From Bacillus sp. RAR_GA_16 (lineage in GTDB: Bacteria > Bacillota > Bacilli > Bacillales > Guptibacillaceae): a DNA stretch of 64,000 nucleotides. The DNA lies in NCBI RefSeq assembly GCF_020165985.1, contig NZ_JAIUKZ010000018.1:372001-436000 (forward strand). Reading direction: 5' to 3'. The position numbers were made by a program, and so were the translations under genes. Below the pieces are notes generated by a model. That model was not told where the DNA came from and searched no databases. It was given only the letters and a program-made list of their open reading frames with translations. Below are positions 19,602 to 28,851 of the stretch, piece after piece. The first letter of the stretch is position 1; each line of letters starts with the position of its first letter.

Positions 19602-21803
19602 CTAGTCCGTAATTGGTTCTGCTTCTTCCTCAGGTTCTTCCTGCTCACTTTCAGAAGAAGGTGACTTTAATTCTGCTACAAGGTAGTCGTCTTTTTTAAT
19701 CGTGCTTCCCTTCTCAATTCCTTGCTTCGTCACGTAACCGGATCCCATTATATTTGGTTTCAGGTCGACAAGCTCAACAAGCTTCATAACATCAGCAAGC
19801 GACCATCCAGTGATATCAGGCATGGTTGCTTGATCTTCCGTTTGCAAAATAATTCGTTCGCCATTAAGGATTTTCGTACTCGGCCGCGGTGATTGACTAA
19901 CAACTTTCCCCTCACCTAGCGACACAACTGATAAGCCTTTTTCTTCAAGCTGTTTCTTAGCTTCTTCCAAACTCATGCCCGTCACATCTTTTAATACTTG
20001 ACCGGACTCCGACTCTTCAGCTTCCTCAGAAGGCTTTTCTTCCTTCTTAATTGGATCGATATTTAAATATTGCAGACTGTTTTTCATGACAGTATTAAAT
20101 ATAAGAGAAACCGGATCACTTCCCAGTTCTGGATACTCAAGTTTAGGCCGATCAACAGCCACATACACGACTAATTCCGGATCATCAGCTGGAGCCATTC
20201 CAATAAAGGAGAAGATGTTATTTCCGTAGCCGCTCATATATCCTTTTGAACCTTCAGAAATTTGAGCTGTACCTGTTTTTCCGGCAATATCATAACCTTC
20301 TATGTTATAAGGAGTACCCGTTCCATCAGTCACAACCGTTCGAAGAAGATCACGCGTTTGTTTTGCTGTTTCCTTCGAAATGGGCTCTCCAGCAACTTTT
20401 GGCTCATGATTGAGTTTCACCTCATTTGATTCGGGATCAACAATTTTCTCAATCACGTACGGTTTCATCATTTTCCCACCATTTGCAATAGCGGAAATCG
20501 CTTGAACTTGTTGAATTGGAGTAATTGTGGATCCCTGTCCGAAACCAGTCGTAATTCGTTCAAGTTCACCACTATAGGTGATTCTAGACGACGCTTCTCC
20601 AGGCAGATCGATTCCTGTTTTTGCATCCAAACCAAATTTCGTTAAATAATCTTCATACTTCTCATAACCTAGCTTTTCTTTCACAAGGATAGAAGCTGCT
20701 ACGTTGGAAGACTGGCGAATTCCCTCATCAAAGCTAATCATTCCCCAACCTTCCCCACCGTTGTGATCACTTACTCGACCACCTGGTACGGAGTATTGCC
20801 CTGATTGAAAAAGTTCGTCTCCATTATACACGCCTTCTTCCATAGCTGCCGCAACAGTAAAAACCTTCATCGTAGAGCCTGGTTCAAACGCAGTAAGCGC
20901 CATATTCGTATAGTTTGATACATCCCTTAGATTAGGATCAAACGTTGGCCGATTTCCCATCGCTAAAATCTTACCGGTATCTGGATCAGCGACAATCGCA
21001 GTCATTCGCTCAGGGTTGAATTTCTCCTCTGCTTCGTTTAAGGCGTTTTCCATTAAAACCTGTATTTTTTGATCAATTGTTAAATATACATCGTTCCCAC
21101 TCTTAGAAGGAGTAATGTTTTCATTACCATACGGAAGTTTAAATCCTTCTCGATCACTTTGGTACGTTTCTTTTCCTTCTTGAGGGATAAGATACTTGTT
21201 CAATTCCTTTTCTAGCCCTAATAGTCCCTCCTGTACACCTTCCTCATTTTCGTTTGTAAATCCAAGGAGATGGGAGGCAAACTCTTCGTTAGGATAGAGG
21301 CGTGTTTTCGTAGGAATAAAGCCGACTCCAGGGAGATCAAGCTTTTCAATCTCCTCTTTTTGTGTCAGGCTCAGGTTTTTCCCAGATGCTCCGAACTCAA
21401 CTTGAAACAATCCTTCTCTAGATAAAATTTCGGAAATGTCGGATTGCTTCATCTCTAAAATCGGCGCTAGTGCAGCAGCAGTTTTTGGAACGTCTTTCAC
21501 ATGATCTTCATATTTTTCATCCAAAATCGCTCGCAGTGTAAAGGAAGGAATGTCAGTGGCAAGCGCATTTTCACCTGTGCGGTCATAAATGGTACCGCGA
21601 TCGGCTTCAAGAATTTTGCTTCTCGTCCATTTATCCTTTCCAAGCTCCATTAAATCCACTTTTTCACCATCGGAACCAGAAACGGCCTGCGTCCACTCGA
21701 TATAGAAAAACCTTCCAATAAAAGCAAAAAAGAGCAGGACAAATAGTGACATTAAAATCGCTGCTCCAACATTAATATGTGAGTTCTTGTTTGTTTCTTT
21801 CAT
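19602..21803 (-). CDS. pbpB: Division class B penicillin-binding protein PBP 2B
   Basis: 733 residues. Membrane helix at about 13-33, dimerisation domain, transpeptidase with FEPGSTMKVF (STMK), RQSSNVA (SSN) and AGKTGTAQ. Two PASTA domains follow (LKDVTGMSLEEAKKQL and MPDITGWSLADVMKLV), then a long acidic tail (SSESEQEEPEEEAEP). It is the essential septal transpeptidase, partner of FtsW. Preceded by ftsL with a 20-bp gap. Two PASTA domains against one in SpoVD is the usual pattern in Bacillus. Confidence 0.95.
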   Translation of the reverse strand: MKETNKNSHINVGAAILMSLFVLLFFAFIGRFFYIEWTQAVSGSDGEKVDLMELGKDKWTRSKILEADRGTIYDRTGENALATDIPSFTLRAILDEKYEDHVKDVPKTAAALAPILEMKQSDISEILSREGLFQVEFGASGKNLSLTQKEEIEKLDLPGVGFIPTKTRLYPNEEFASHLLGFTNENEEGVQEGLLGLEKELNKYLIPQEGKETYQSDREGFKLPYGNENITPSKSGNDVYLTIDQKIQVLMENALNEAEEKFNPERMTAIVADPDTGKILAMGNRPTFDPNLRDVSNYTNMALTAFEPGSTMKVFTVAAAMEEGVYNGDELFQSGQYSVPGGRVSDHNGGEGWGMISFDEGIRQSSNVAASILVKEKLGYEKYEDYLTKFGLDAKTGIDLPGEASSRITYSGELERITTGFGQGSTITPIQQVQAISAIANGGKMMKPYVIEKIVDPESNEVKLNHEPKVAGEPISKETAKQTRDLLRTVVTDGTGTPYNIEGYDIAGKTGTAQISEGSKGYMSGYGNNIFSFIGMAPADDPELVVYVAVDRPKLEYPELGSDPVSLIFNTVMKNSLQYLNIDPIKKEEKPSEEAEESESGQVLKDVTGMSLEEAKKQLEEKGLSVVSLGEGKVVSQSPRPSTKILNGERIILQTEDQATMPDITGWSLADVMKLVELVDLKPNIMGSGYVTKQGIEKGSTIKKDDYLVAELKSPSSESEQEEPEEEAEPITD

Positions 21804-21823
21804 GACAGTGCAAACCTCCGAAT

Positions 21824-22192
21824 TTATGATCCCTTGTTGATCACTTCTACGTTTTGATCATTTAGCTCCATGCCTAATTTTTCTTCGGCAATGTTCACAA
21901 TTCGACCGGGTGCACTTAGCTCAGTTACTTTAACTTGAAGCTCTTCGTTTTGTTTACTTTGAACACGTTGATCCGCTTCTGCTTGCTGCAGGCTCGTATT
22001 CAAATTATAAATTGTAGCATAATTCGAAACCATAAAGATTGAAGCGGCCACAAATGTAAGTACAAGCATCATCCAGAGCATTTTCTCTCCCTTTGTTATG
22101 CGTCCACGTTCTACATAAACCGCTTGTTTCTTTGTTTCTACTTGCTTTTGCGTTTGTTGCTGCTGCTGATACTTATACGCCAGGTTACTCAT
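21824..22192 (-). CDS. ftsL: Cell division protein FtsL
   Basis: 122 residues. Glutamine-rich cytoplasmic N-terminus (YQQQQQTQKQ), one membrane helix at about 37-58 (MLWMMLVLTFVAASIFMVS), then a short extracellular coiled coil (LNTSLQQAEADQRVQSKQNE) and ELSAPGRIVNIAEEKLGM. This is the normal FtsL layout. It binds DivIC and DivIB at the septum and in B. subtilis is an unstable, rate-limiting divisome part. It lies between rsmH and pbpB. An ATG one codon earlier (22195) is equally possible. Confidence 0.92.
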   Translation of the reverse strand: MSNLAYKYQQQQQTQKQVETKKQAVYVERGRITKGEKMLWMMLVLTFVAASIFMVSNYATIYNLNTSLQQAEADQRVQSKQNEELQVKVTELSAPGRIVNIAEEKLGMELNDQNVEVINKGS

Positions 22193-22227
22193 CATTTTCC
22201 CCCTTGCACCTTCTTATATTTTTATCT

Positions 22228-23157
22228 TTACATTTTCTCTGCCACACGAAGCTTCGCTGATCGTGCACGTCTGTTAGCTTCCTGCTCTTCTTCAGATGGT
22301 AGAATTGGCTTTCTTGTTACAAGCTTCATATCGGGCTGGTAAGCATCTGGAATAATCGGCATTCCAGGTGGAAGTTCTGGTCCTGAAGCTGCTTCTTTCA
22401 TCGTCGTTTTACAGATCCGGTCTTCAAGTGAATGGAATGTAATCACACTCATGCGTCCACCGGGATTTAAGATGGACATTCCGTCAATTAGAGCTTGCTC
22501 AAATACTTTCAGCTCATCATTTACCGCTATACGAATCGCTTGGAAAATTCTTTTAGCGGGGTGTCCCCCTTTCCTTCTCGCAGGTGCAGGAATAGCATCT
22601 TTAATGAGATCAACGAGTTCAAATGTGGTTTCGATCGGTTTTATGTCTCTTGCTTTTTCAATTTTGCGAGCGATTTGTTTTGAAAACTTTTCTTCACCAA
22701 ATTTGAAAAAAATCGAGACGAGACGTTCGTACTCCCACTCATTCACCACTTCGTACGCTGATAAACTGGAAGATTGATCCATCCTCATATCCAGCTGTGC
22801 ATCATGTTGATAACTAAACCCCCGCTCACCCTTATCAAGCTGCGGAGAGGAAACACCAAGGTCAAATAAAATTCCATCAACGCCTTCAACACCGAGGTCA
22901 GCTAACGCTTCTTTAATAAAGCTGAAATTTCGTTCGATAACCGTAAGCTTGTCCTCATAGCCTGCAAGTGTTGTTTTGGCATTATCAATTGCCCATTGGT
23001 CTTGGTCAAATGCATAGAGATGCCCAGTGGTTAGCTGATCCAAAATCGCTTTTGAATGTCCACCTCCACCAAGCGTACAATCAACATAAATGCCATCCTC
23101 TTTAATGTTTAGTGCGTTTACTGCTTCTTCTTTTAGTACTGTAATGTGTTCAAACAT
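22228..23157 (-). CDS. rsmH: 16S rRNA (cytosine(1402)-N(4))-methyltransferase RsmH
   Basis: 309 residues, the usual length. SAM-binding [16 protein letters not shown] (about 25-40), [20 protein letters not shown] (about 100-119), [14 protein letters not shown] and [13 protein letters not shown] are signature stretches. It methylates C1402 in the ribosomal P site. It follows mraZ by 34 bp in the dcw operon. RBS AAGGTG. Confidence 0.97.
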   Translation of the reverse strand: MFEHITVLKEEAVNALNIKEDGIYVDCTLGGGGHSKAILDQLTTGHLYAFDQDQWAIDNAKTTLAGYEDKLTVIERNFSFIKEALADLGVEGVDGILFDLGVSSPQLDKGERGFSYQHDAQLDMRMDQSSSLSAYEVVNEWEYERLVSIFFKFGEEKFSKQIARKIEKARDIKPIETTFELVDLIKDAIPAPARRKGGHPAKRIFQAIRIAVNDELKVFEQALIDGMSILNPGGRMSVITFHSLEDRICKTTMKEAASGPELPPGMPIIPDAYQPDMKLVTRKPILPSEEEQEANRRARSAKLRVAEKM

Positions 23158-23191
23158 AGCGACACCTTAACCTTCATTCCATATTGCCCTT

Positions 23192-23623
23192 CTACAAATC
23201 GAAATCCATCATACTTTCGGCGATTTCTGAAAAAGATTCTTCAGATGCATTGAAATACTCTTCCCAGACCGCTTTGTCCCAAATTTCCAATCGATTTGAT
23301 ACACCAATTACAACGCATTCTTTCTCAAGCCCTGCATACTGGCGTAGAGTTCCGGCAATATTTACCCTGCCCTGTTTATCTAGTTGGCATTCAGTCGCAC
23401 CTGAGAAAAAGAATCGGGTAAAAGCACGAGCATCTTTCTTTGTAAAAGGGAGTGATTTCATTTTCTCTTCAAGAACTTCCCATTCCGTCATTGGGTAGCC
23501 AAAAATGCATTTATCTAACCCGCGGGTGAGGACGAAGGTATCACCTAGTTCTTCACGGAACTTAGCGGGAATAATCATTCTGCCTTTTTCATCAACAGTA
23601 TGTTGATATTCCCCCATAAACAT
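23192..23623 (-). CDS. mraZ: Transcriptional regulator MraZ
   Basis: 143 residues from ATG 23623 (GGAGG about 6 nt upstream), the same length as in B. subtilis. Two SpoVT/AbrB-like halves: [20 protein letters not shown] and, from about residue 76, [19 protein letters not shown]. The DEKGR and DKQGR motifs contact DNA. MraZ forms a ring and, in the bacteria tested, binds GTGG-type direct repeats before its own gene to control the dcw cluster. Such repeats are visible directly upstream (see the box entry). Confidence 0.96.
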   Translation of the reverse strand: MFMGEYQHTVDEKGRMIIPAKFREELGDTFVLTRGLDKCIFGYPMTEWEVLEEKMKSLPFTKKDARAFTRFFFSGATECQLDKQGRVNIAGTLRQYAGLEKECVVIGVSNRLEIWDKAVWEEYFNASEESFSEIAESMMDFDL

Positions 23624-23640
23624 GGCTTCCTCCACCTCTC

Positions 23641-23685
23641 CCACTTTCTACCTCTAAGTTACCACAACTCCCCACTTTTCACCAC
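23641..23685 (-). promoter_or_regulatory. MraZ-binding direct repeats and promoter region of mraZ
   Basis: Minus strand GTGG occurs at 23685, 23675 and 23665 (exact 10-bp steps) and again at 23644, about two turns on. A weak promoter overlaps them (TGGTGA, 17 bp, TAACTT with a TGG extension). Matches the spaced TGGGN/GTGG boxes known for MraZ autoregulation. Confidence 0.6.
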
Positions 23686-23711
23686 TAAAAAAATAATTCG
23701 TACCACAACAC

Positions 23712-23737
23712 AAAAATCCTGCTGTTCAGCAGGATTT
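23712..23737 (-). terminator. Hairpin upstream of mraZ
   Basis: Stem AATCCTGCT / AGCAGGATT, 4-nt loop, then TTTTTG on the minus strand. It lies between bshC and mraZ, so it would stop read-through into the dcw cluster. Confidence 0.6.
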
Positions 23738-23863
23738 AATTTAAAAAAAATTGATTTTCCAATAAGTAGGCAACATACCATCATGTGGGTGCCTGTCACC
23801 CCCCACTATTTGTCGAAAAAACCTTGACCATACGCGTTTTATGGTTCAATCTTCACTATTAGC

Positions 23864-23895
23864 AAAAAAAAGCTACCGGAATCCTCCGGCAGCTT
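23864..23895 (-). terminator. Terminator of bshC
   Basis: Stem AGCTGCCGG / CCGGTAGCT followed by eight T on the minus strand, directly after the bshC stop. Confidence 0.85.
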
Positions 23896-23905
23896 TTCTA
23901 CCTTA

Positions 23906-25528
23906 CTATAGATAAATCACCTTATGATTATCGTTAAAGGAAAGTTCAAGTCCCATGATTTGATCCACGAAATCAAACCCATGCCAGTTTAAATAATAAA
24001 CAGCATTCCATTTTCGCTCTTGTGGGGCTCCGTTCGGTTTTAAGGCGAGTCCAACCTCATCAAACTTCGCAAGCGTATTTTCATGCTGATATTCAAGTGA
24101 GTGATAAAGCTTCTGCTGAAGAAGATCAAGCTGCCTTTGGAGAAAACGTCCATTTTTTTCTGCATATCGATTAAGACCACGATCAACCGTCTCTGTTAAA
24201 TCACGAAGAGTCTGATGAATTTCCTCCACTTTCAATTTTGCATCGTGAAAAGCGGTGCCTATCCCGACATCATCTAAATGACGCACGTACGTTTCTTTTG
24301 AATGATCAACACCCGACGTTAGTATTTCCTCGAGTGAGAGCGAGAGGTCATCTAGATATTTTTGAACATGTCGCTCTACAAACGTAAATGTCAGTCGTGG
24401 CACGATGACTGGCATTTTGATCTCTAAAGCACGAAAAGCAGGCTTTAATAAAGCCCAGTAGGCAAGTTCACCTGGTCCAGCTATAAAACCTAGTACAGGA
24501 AACATGAAATCCTGCATGATCGGCCGTGTGACAACGTTGTTGCTTAAATCTTCAGGATGGCGTTCTGCTATTTCAAGAAGCTCTTCTTTTGAATAGGAAA
24601 CGGAGGCTGTTTTCCCTTCGTACCTTCCGTTTATTCGTTCTAGTAAAATCCGCTCGCCGTTTACTTTTACGAATAAATTCGCCTGTTGTTGATCGAGATC
24701 CACACCAATTGGGTAATCTTCCTCACGAAGATGAGCCGCTTGTTCCATCACCCCTTCATTGATGAATTCGTTTTGATGAATGATTTTCTTAAACGCATCA
24801 GTCTGAAGTTGGCGAAAATCATGGTTCCCCGAATCAACGAGCACAAGGCCATGTTTCGAAAAAAGTTTTGTCATCATGTAACAAAAGTGATCCACATAGG
24901 TATTCGACTTTTCAGCGACTTCCTCAAGAAAATGCTCAATATCTTTCGTATAGGAGGTTTCCCCAAAGTGTCGGATCATCTCACGTGTCCATGAGCGAAT
25001 CGTCTTCTTATCAAGCGCAATATCTGATAATGCCTGCTTTGTTAATTGCTTTTGAGGTACAGCTTCTTTCCGCTCTCGACCCTCATCGTATACATAAATA
25101 TGATTCACTTCATGATAATCGTGGTCTTCACCTGCTACCCAAAAAATAGGGATAACAGGAACGCCAAGCTGCTGTTCCTTTTCTTCTGCTAATTTAATAA
25201 CGGATATCGCTTTATTAATTGTATAAAGAGGGCCGGTTAACACGCCGGCCTGCTGACCTGCCACTACCGTAACTGCTTCTGGTTGCTTTAACCGCTCAAT
25301 ATTCGTTAGGACAGGTTCTTCCGCTTCGAATTGCTCATTAAATGTCAATAAGTGTTGCGTAAGATTCGTACGATCTTGATGACGTTCCATTAACTCCTTG
25401 TATCGCTGTTCATATGAAGAGTCGTTCTGGTATGTATAGTCAAAAAAAGCTGAGAGAGTTGGTTTCTCAGCAATATAATCTGTCGCAATTGCATTTGATC
25501 CTGGAAGGAATGTTTCTTTGAGTCTCAT
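23906..25528 (-). CDS. bshC: Bacillithiol biosynthesis cysteine-adding enzyme BshC
   Basis: 540 residues (B. subtilis YllA/BshC 539). It catalyses the last step of bacillithiol synthesis, adding cysteine to GlcN-malate. Family stretches: VTVVAGQQAGVLTGPLYTIN (about 93-112), PVIPIFWVAGEDHDYHEVNH (about 133-152), FPVLGFIAGPGELAYWALLK (about 347-366) and a C-terminal coiled coil before NLNWHGFDFVDQI-like YYLNWHGFDFVDQIMGLELS. The start at 25528 has AAGGAAG 8 nt upstream; a GTG nine codons earlier lacks an RBS. Upstream lies a broken DUF3397-type gene. Confidence 0.95.
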   Translation of the reverse strand: MRLKETFLPGSNAIATDYIAEKPTLSAFFDYTYQNDSSYEQRYKELMERHQDRTNLTQHLLTFNEQFEAEEPVLTNIERLKQPEAVTVVAGQQAGVLTGPLYTINKAISVIKLAEEKEQQLGVPVIPIFWVAGEDHDYHEVNHIYVYDEGRERKEAVPQKQLTKQALSDIALDKKTIRSWTREMIRHFGETSYTKDIEHFLEEVAEKSNTYVDHFCYMMTKLFSKHGLVLVDSGNHDFRQLQTDAFKKIIHQNEFINEGVMEQAAHLREEDYPIGVDLDQQQANLFVKVNGERILLERINGRYEGKTASVSYSKEELLEIAERHPEDLSNNVVTRPIMQDFMFPVLGFIAGPGELAYWALLKPAFRALEIKMPVIVPRLTFTFVERHVQKYLDDLSLSLEEILTSGVDHSKETYVRHLDDVGIGTAFHDAKLKVEEIHQTLRDLTETVDRGLNRYAEKNGRFLQRQLDLLQQKLYHSLEYQHENTLAKFDEVGLALKPNGAPQERKWNAVYYLNWHGFDFVDQIMGLELSFNDNHKVIYL

Positions 25529-25630
25529 TAATATTTCTTCCTTTCTTGACACCATTACTAAATTCCGCCTATTTAATCCTTTGTTAGTATATCAAACTTC
25601 CTCATCGCTACCAAAAAAAAAGCTTATGAG

Positions 25631-26015
25631 TTAGACCGAAATAATTCGGTGCACTAACCCAATAAGCAAAAGAAGAACATATCCTGTCGAGAACAGTAAA
25701 AAATTAAATCGCCACGCACCCTTTATCACTTTATGAATTTGAATGTCATCTTTCGTTTTCCAGTGTAGAACAGTAAAAGCTCCTGCAGCTCCAATTATCA
25801 TCAATAAAATGACCCAGAGAAAAGATTTCCCAACTAATTCAATTAAAATAAAATGTACGCTTAAGATAAAAAAGATTGTCGAAAGATTCTACTGCAAGAC
25901 GAAAGGAGAATTTTTTCTTCCGTGTCATTTTTACTGTAATAATATAGACCAGGTACCATGCGAGCAATGGGGCTGTCACGGCCGTTGCTACAATCCATGA
26001 TAAGAGGTTTTCCAT
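25631..26015 (-). pseudogene. DUF3397-type membrane protein, broken by a single-base frameshift
   Basis: From ATG 26015 (GGGAG 9 nt upstream, 19 bp after panE) the first frame gives MENLLSWIVATAVTAPLLAW and stops after 58 codons. In the next frame the protein goes on with FILSVHFILIELVGKSFLW and a last helix up to a stop at 25631. Removing one base in the short run at 25882-25884 joins the two into a 127-residue protein with four hydrophobic segments. A small membrane protein of this kind (DUF3397) sits between panE and bshC in many Bacillus genomes. Either a true pseudogene or a sequencing error; the intact coding character on both sides favours a recent change or an error. Confidence 0.7.
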
Positions 26016-26033
26016 TTCATGAGACTCCCTTCT

Positions 26034-26915
26034 CTATCTCGTTACCATCTCAAGACCCTTCACGCTATCATAGACAAACCTTGAATAAGGGACATACTTG
26101 CCTCGTGCTTCTGCTTCTTTCAGTATATAACCCGTGATTGCATCGATTTCTGTTACCCTTCCTGCTTTTACATCCGCTAACATCGAAGAAGTATTGGCAC
26201 TTGTACGCTTGCATACAAGCTGCACCTCGTTCCATGAACGTTCAAATTCTAACTGGAGAACTTCGCAAGTTTCTTTTACTATTTCTCGCATTAAACTAGA
26301 AAACCTCGGATTTCGCAAAAGCTCTCCATTTAAAACATTATAAAGCGTACTAAGCGGATTAATTGCGCAGTTTATGACTAATTTTTTGGCAAGCATCCTG
26401 TACCAATCATGTTCATAACAAATGGGGAAATCCTCACTTGAAAGAGCTGTTTCTCGATTCGGAACACCTGCATAAGCGCTAATTCTTATGACGCCTCCCC
26501 CTGTATGTTCAACTGTATGATCATTGATCTTTCTAGCCCCATGTTCTACCACACCCACAAGTACATTGTGTGCCAACAAATCGATCGATGGAAGATGGCC
26601 CATCCCATTTTGGATAAAAAGAACATCAGGTGAATTCGATCCTTGATACACGTTTTGAATCATCGATACCACTGAAGGAACATGAATCGATTTGACAGCC
26701 ACAATGAGTAAATCTGTCTGCCTCGGACTCAATTCACTCGTTCCATGAACATCAACCTGCTGCGATTTATTTCCATTTATGTAGATGATCCCTTTATTTA
26801 TCCTATCCGCCTGATGCTTACGACGGCATACAACCGAGATAACATGTCCATTTAATGTCAACTTGGCAGCCGCTAGTAAACCAATTGACCCGGCTCCAAT
26901 AATCGTTACGTTCAA
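26034..26915 (-). CDS. panE: 2-dehydropantoate 2-reductase (PanE/ApbA family)
   Basis: 293 residues from a TTG at 26915 (AAGGTGG 8 nt upstream), giving MNVTIIGAGSIGLLAAAKL, the NADPH-binding start of the family. Further marks: VAVKSIHV (about 68), IQNGMGH (about 99-105), EHGARKINDHTVEHTGGG and KLVINCAINPLSTLYNVLNG, the catalytic lysine-asparagine region at about 175-194; the ending EIDAITGYILKEA is typical. It reduces ketopantoate to pantoate for coenzyme A. A GTG four codons upstream is a poorer start. It corresponds to ylbQ of B. subtilis. Some paralogues act on other 2-oxoacids. Confidence 0.85.
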   Translation of the reverse strand: MNVTIIGAGSIGLLAAAKLTLNGHVISVVCRRKHQADRINKGIIYINGNKSQQVDVHGTSELSPRQTDLLIVAVKSIHVPSVVSMIQNVYQGSNSPDVLFIQNGMGHLPSIDLLAHNVLVGVVEHGARKINDHTVEHTGGGVIRISAYAGVPNRETALSSEDFPICYEHDWYRMLAKKLVINCAINPLSTLYNVLNGELLRNPRFSSLMREIVKETCEVLQLEFERSWNEVQLVCKRTSANTSSMLADVKAGRVTEIDAITGYILKEAEARGKYVPYSRFVYDSVKGLEMVTR

Positions 26916-26983
26916 CTTCTCCGCCACCTTCTCGTGGGATGTCTATTATGTAAAGTTTAGCACACGTTGATCCGATTGATGAG

Positions 26984-27019
26984 AAAAAAATCCCTTAACA
27001 GTTAAGTTAAGGGATTTTT
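26984..27019 (-). terminator. Terminator of the acyl-CoA carboxylase operon
   Basis: Stem AATCCCTTAAC / GTTAAGGGATT with flanking A and T runs on both sides, so it could work in both directions. It follows the carboxyltransferase stop. Confidence 0.8.
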
Positions 27020-27026
27020 CAACATT

Positions 27027-28559
27027 TTATACGGGATAAACGGGATGTTTCTTAGCTGGTGCTTCCATTTCTTTTGATTCATAATAACTTAACCGATCAA
27101 CTAACACGTTACGCAGTTCGCTACCAGGTACGATATCATCGACGATTAACTCAGATGCTAACTTATAGATGTCAATGTGCTCTTTGTACTCCTGATGTTT
27201 CTCTTTCACATATTCGATGCGCTCTTTGGGGTCCTCAATGGCATTGATTTTGTTTGCATATACAGCGTTAACCGCGGCCTCAGGACCCATGACTGCAATC
27301 TGAGCAGTTGGAAGTGCAATGCAACAATCCGGTTCAAATGCAGGTCCAGCCATAGCGTACAAACCTGCACCATAGGCTTTTCTGACGACAACCGAAATTT
27401 TCGGAACGGTCGCCGAACTCATTGCTGCAATAAGTTTTGCACCATGTCTTATAATTCCAGCGCTCTCCACTTTCGTCCCGATCATAAAGCCAGGCACATC
27501 AGCTAGAAAGATCAGTGGAATATGGTAGGCATCACAAAGCTGAATAAATTTAGCCCCTTTATCCGCTGAGTCTACAAAAAGCACGCCACCCTTTACCTTA
27601 GGCTGATTAGCGATTAGTCCTACAACTCGTCCATCAATTCGCGCAAAACCCGTAATTAATTCTGGCGCAAAAAGTTTTTTCATTTCAAAAAAACTTTCGC
27701 CATCAACAAGGGCATCGATTAAATCATACATATTAAATGGCGCATTTTGATTTTCAGGAACGATTTCACTAATCGATTTCTCAAGAGAAGGAAGCTTTCC
27801 TTCGAGACGTGGTGTCCGCTTATGGAAATTCCCCGGAAAATAACTTAGGTAGCTTCTTCCAAGTTCGATTGCATGCTCTTCATTTTCGGCAAGGACATCA
27901 CCGCAACCACTCGTACTGCAGTGCATCCGTGCCCCACCCATTTGCTCTAACGTTACTTTTTCCCCAATTACTTTTTCAGCCATTCTTGGCGACCCAAGAT
28001 ACATGGAGGCATTTTTATCCACCATTATGACGATATCACAGAATGCTGGTATGTATGCCCCGCCTGCCGCTGATGGACCAAACAATAGGCAAACTTGCGG
28101 TACCATCCCAGACATTTTTACTTGATTATGAAAAATCCTTCCTGCCCCGCGACGATTCGGAAACATTTCTAGCTGATCCGTAATGCGTGCGCCTGCTGAA
28201 TCCACAAGATACAAGAGAGGCACTTTAAGGTTCATCGCTGTTTCTTGAATGCGAATGATTTTTTCGACTGTCCGTGCTCCCCATGAGCCAGCTTTTACGG
28301 TGGAATCATTCGCCATCACGCATACCTTCTCGCCATTAACGCTACCGATCGCTGTTACGACTCCATCAGCCGGGAGATCTTTCGCAAGGTTATTTGCAAA
28401 TTTCCCGTCTTCTGTATATTCTCCGTTATCAAACAGAAGTTTCAGGCGATCACGAACAAACAGTTTGTTCGTAGCCTTTAACTTCTCGTGATATTTCTCA
28501 GCACCGCCTGATTCAACCTCTGATGCTCTAGACGATAATAGCTCTTCTAGATGATTCAT
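27027..28559 (-). CDS. Acyl-CoA carboxylase, carboxyltransferase (beta) subunit
   Basis: 510 residues with the two crotonase-like halves of a biotin-dependent carboxyltransferase. N-half acyl-CoA site SAGARITDQLEMFPNRRGAG (about 120-139) and LLFGPSAAGGAYIPAF (about 157-172). C-half carboxybiotin site VPGFMIGTKVESAGIIRHGA (about 353-372) and KAYGAGLYAMAGPAFEPD. Closest to propionyl/methylcrotonyl-CoA carboxylase beta chains such as B. subtilis YngE. It transfers CO2 from the carrier protein to an acyl-CoA. Last gene of a three-gene operon with the carrier and biotin carboxylase; the actual acyl-CoA cannot be told from sequence. Confidence 0.88.
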   Translation of the reverse strand: MNHLEELLSSRASEVESGGAEKYHEKLKATNKLFVRDRLKLLFDNGEYTEDGKFANNLAKDLPADGVVTAIGSVNGEKVCVMANDSTVKAGSWGARTVEKIIRIQETAMNLKVPLLYLVDSAGARITDQLEMFPNRRGAGRIFHNQVKMSGMVPQVCLLFGPSAAGGAYIPAFCDIVIMVDKNASMYLGSPRMAEKVIGEKVTLEQMGGARMHCSTSGCGDVLAENEEHAIELGRSYLSYFPGNFHKRTPRLEGKLPSLEKSISEIVPENQNAPFNMYDLIDALVDGESFFEMKKLFAPELITGFARIDGRVVGLIANQPKVKGGVLFVDSADKGAKFIQLCDAYHIPLIFLADVPGFMIGTKVESAGIIRHGAKLIAAMSSATVPKISVVVRKAYGAGLYAMAGPAFEPDCCIALPTAQIAVMGPEAAVNAVYANKINAIEDPKERIEYVKEKHQEYKEHIDIYKLASELIVDDIVPGSELRNVLVDRLSYYESKEMEAPAKKHPVYPV

Positions 28560-28614
28560 AGTAAAAATCCTCCTTCAGCTGGGATTAGATCGAGCGCTCG
28601 TTCAGAATAGGCTC

Positions 28615-28827
28615 TTACTTCACCGTAACGAGTACATCACCTTCGTTTACAAAATCGCCAACATTTACTTTAACCTCTGCTACGGTTCCTTCTTCCACAC
28701 CTTCAATTGGAATCTCCATTTTCATTGATTCGAGCATAACGAGCTCTTGTCCTGCAGTAACCGTATCGCCTTCACCAACCATGACATTCAAAACCGTACC
28801 CGCCATTGATGCTTTAATTTCTTGCAT
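28615..28827 (-). CDS. Biotin carboxyl carrier protein of acyl-CoA carboxylase
   Basis: 70-residue stand-alone biotinyl domain beginning MQEIKASMAGTVLNVMVGEG. The biotin lysine sits in MLESMKMEIPIEG (K about residue 35). The ATG at 28827 has AAAGGA 9 nt upstream; two earlier ATGs are too close to the RBS. It carries carboxybiotin between the two enzymes encoded on either side. Such tiny carriers are typical of the YngHB type rather than of acetyl-CoA carboxylase AccB. Confidence 0.9.
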   Translation of the reverse strand: MQEIKASMAGTVLNVMVGEGDTVTAGQELVMLESMKMEIPIEGVEEGTVAEVKVNVGDFVNEGDVLVTVK

Positions 28828-28851
28828 GTTCATCATTCCTTTTCAGTAGTG

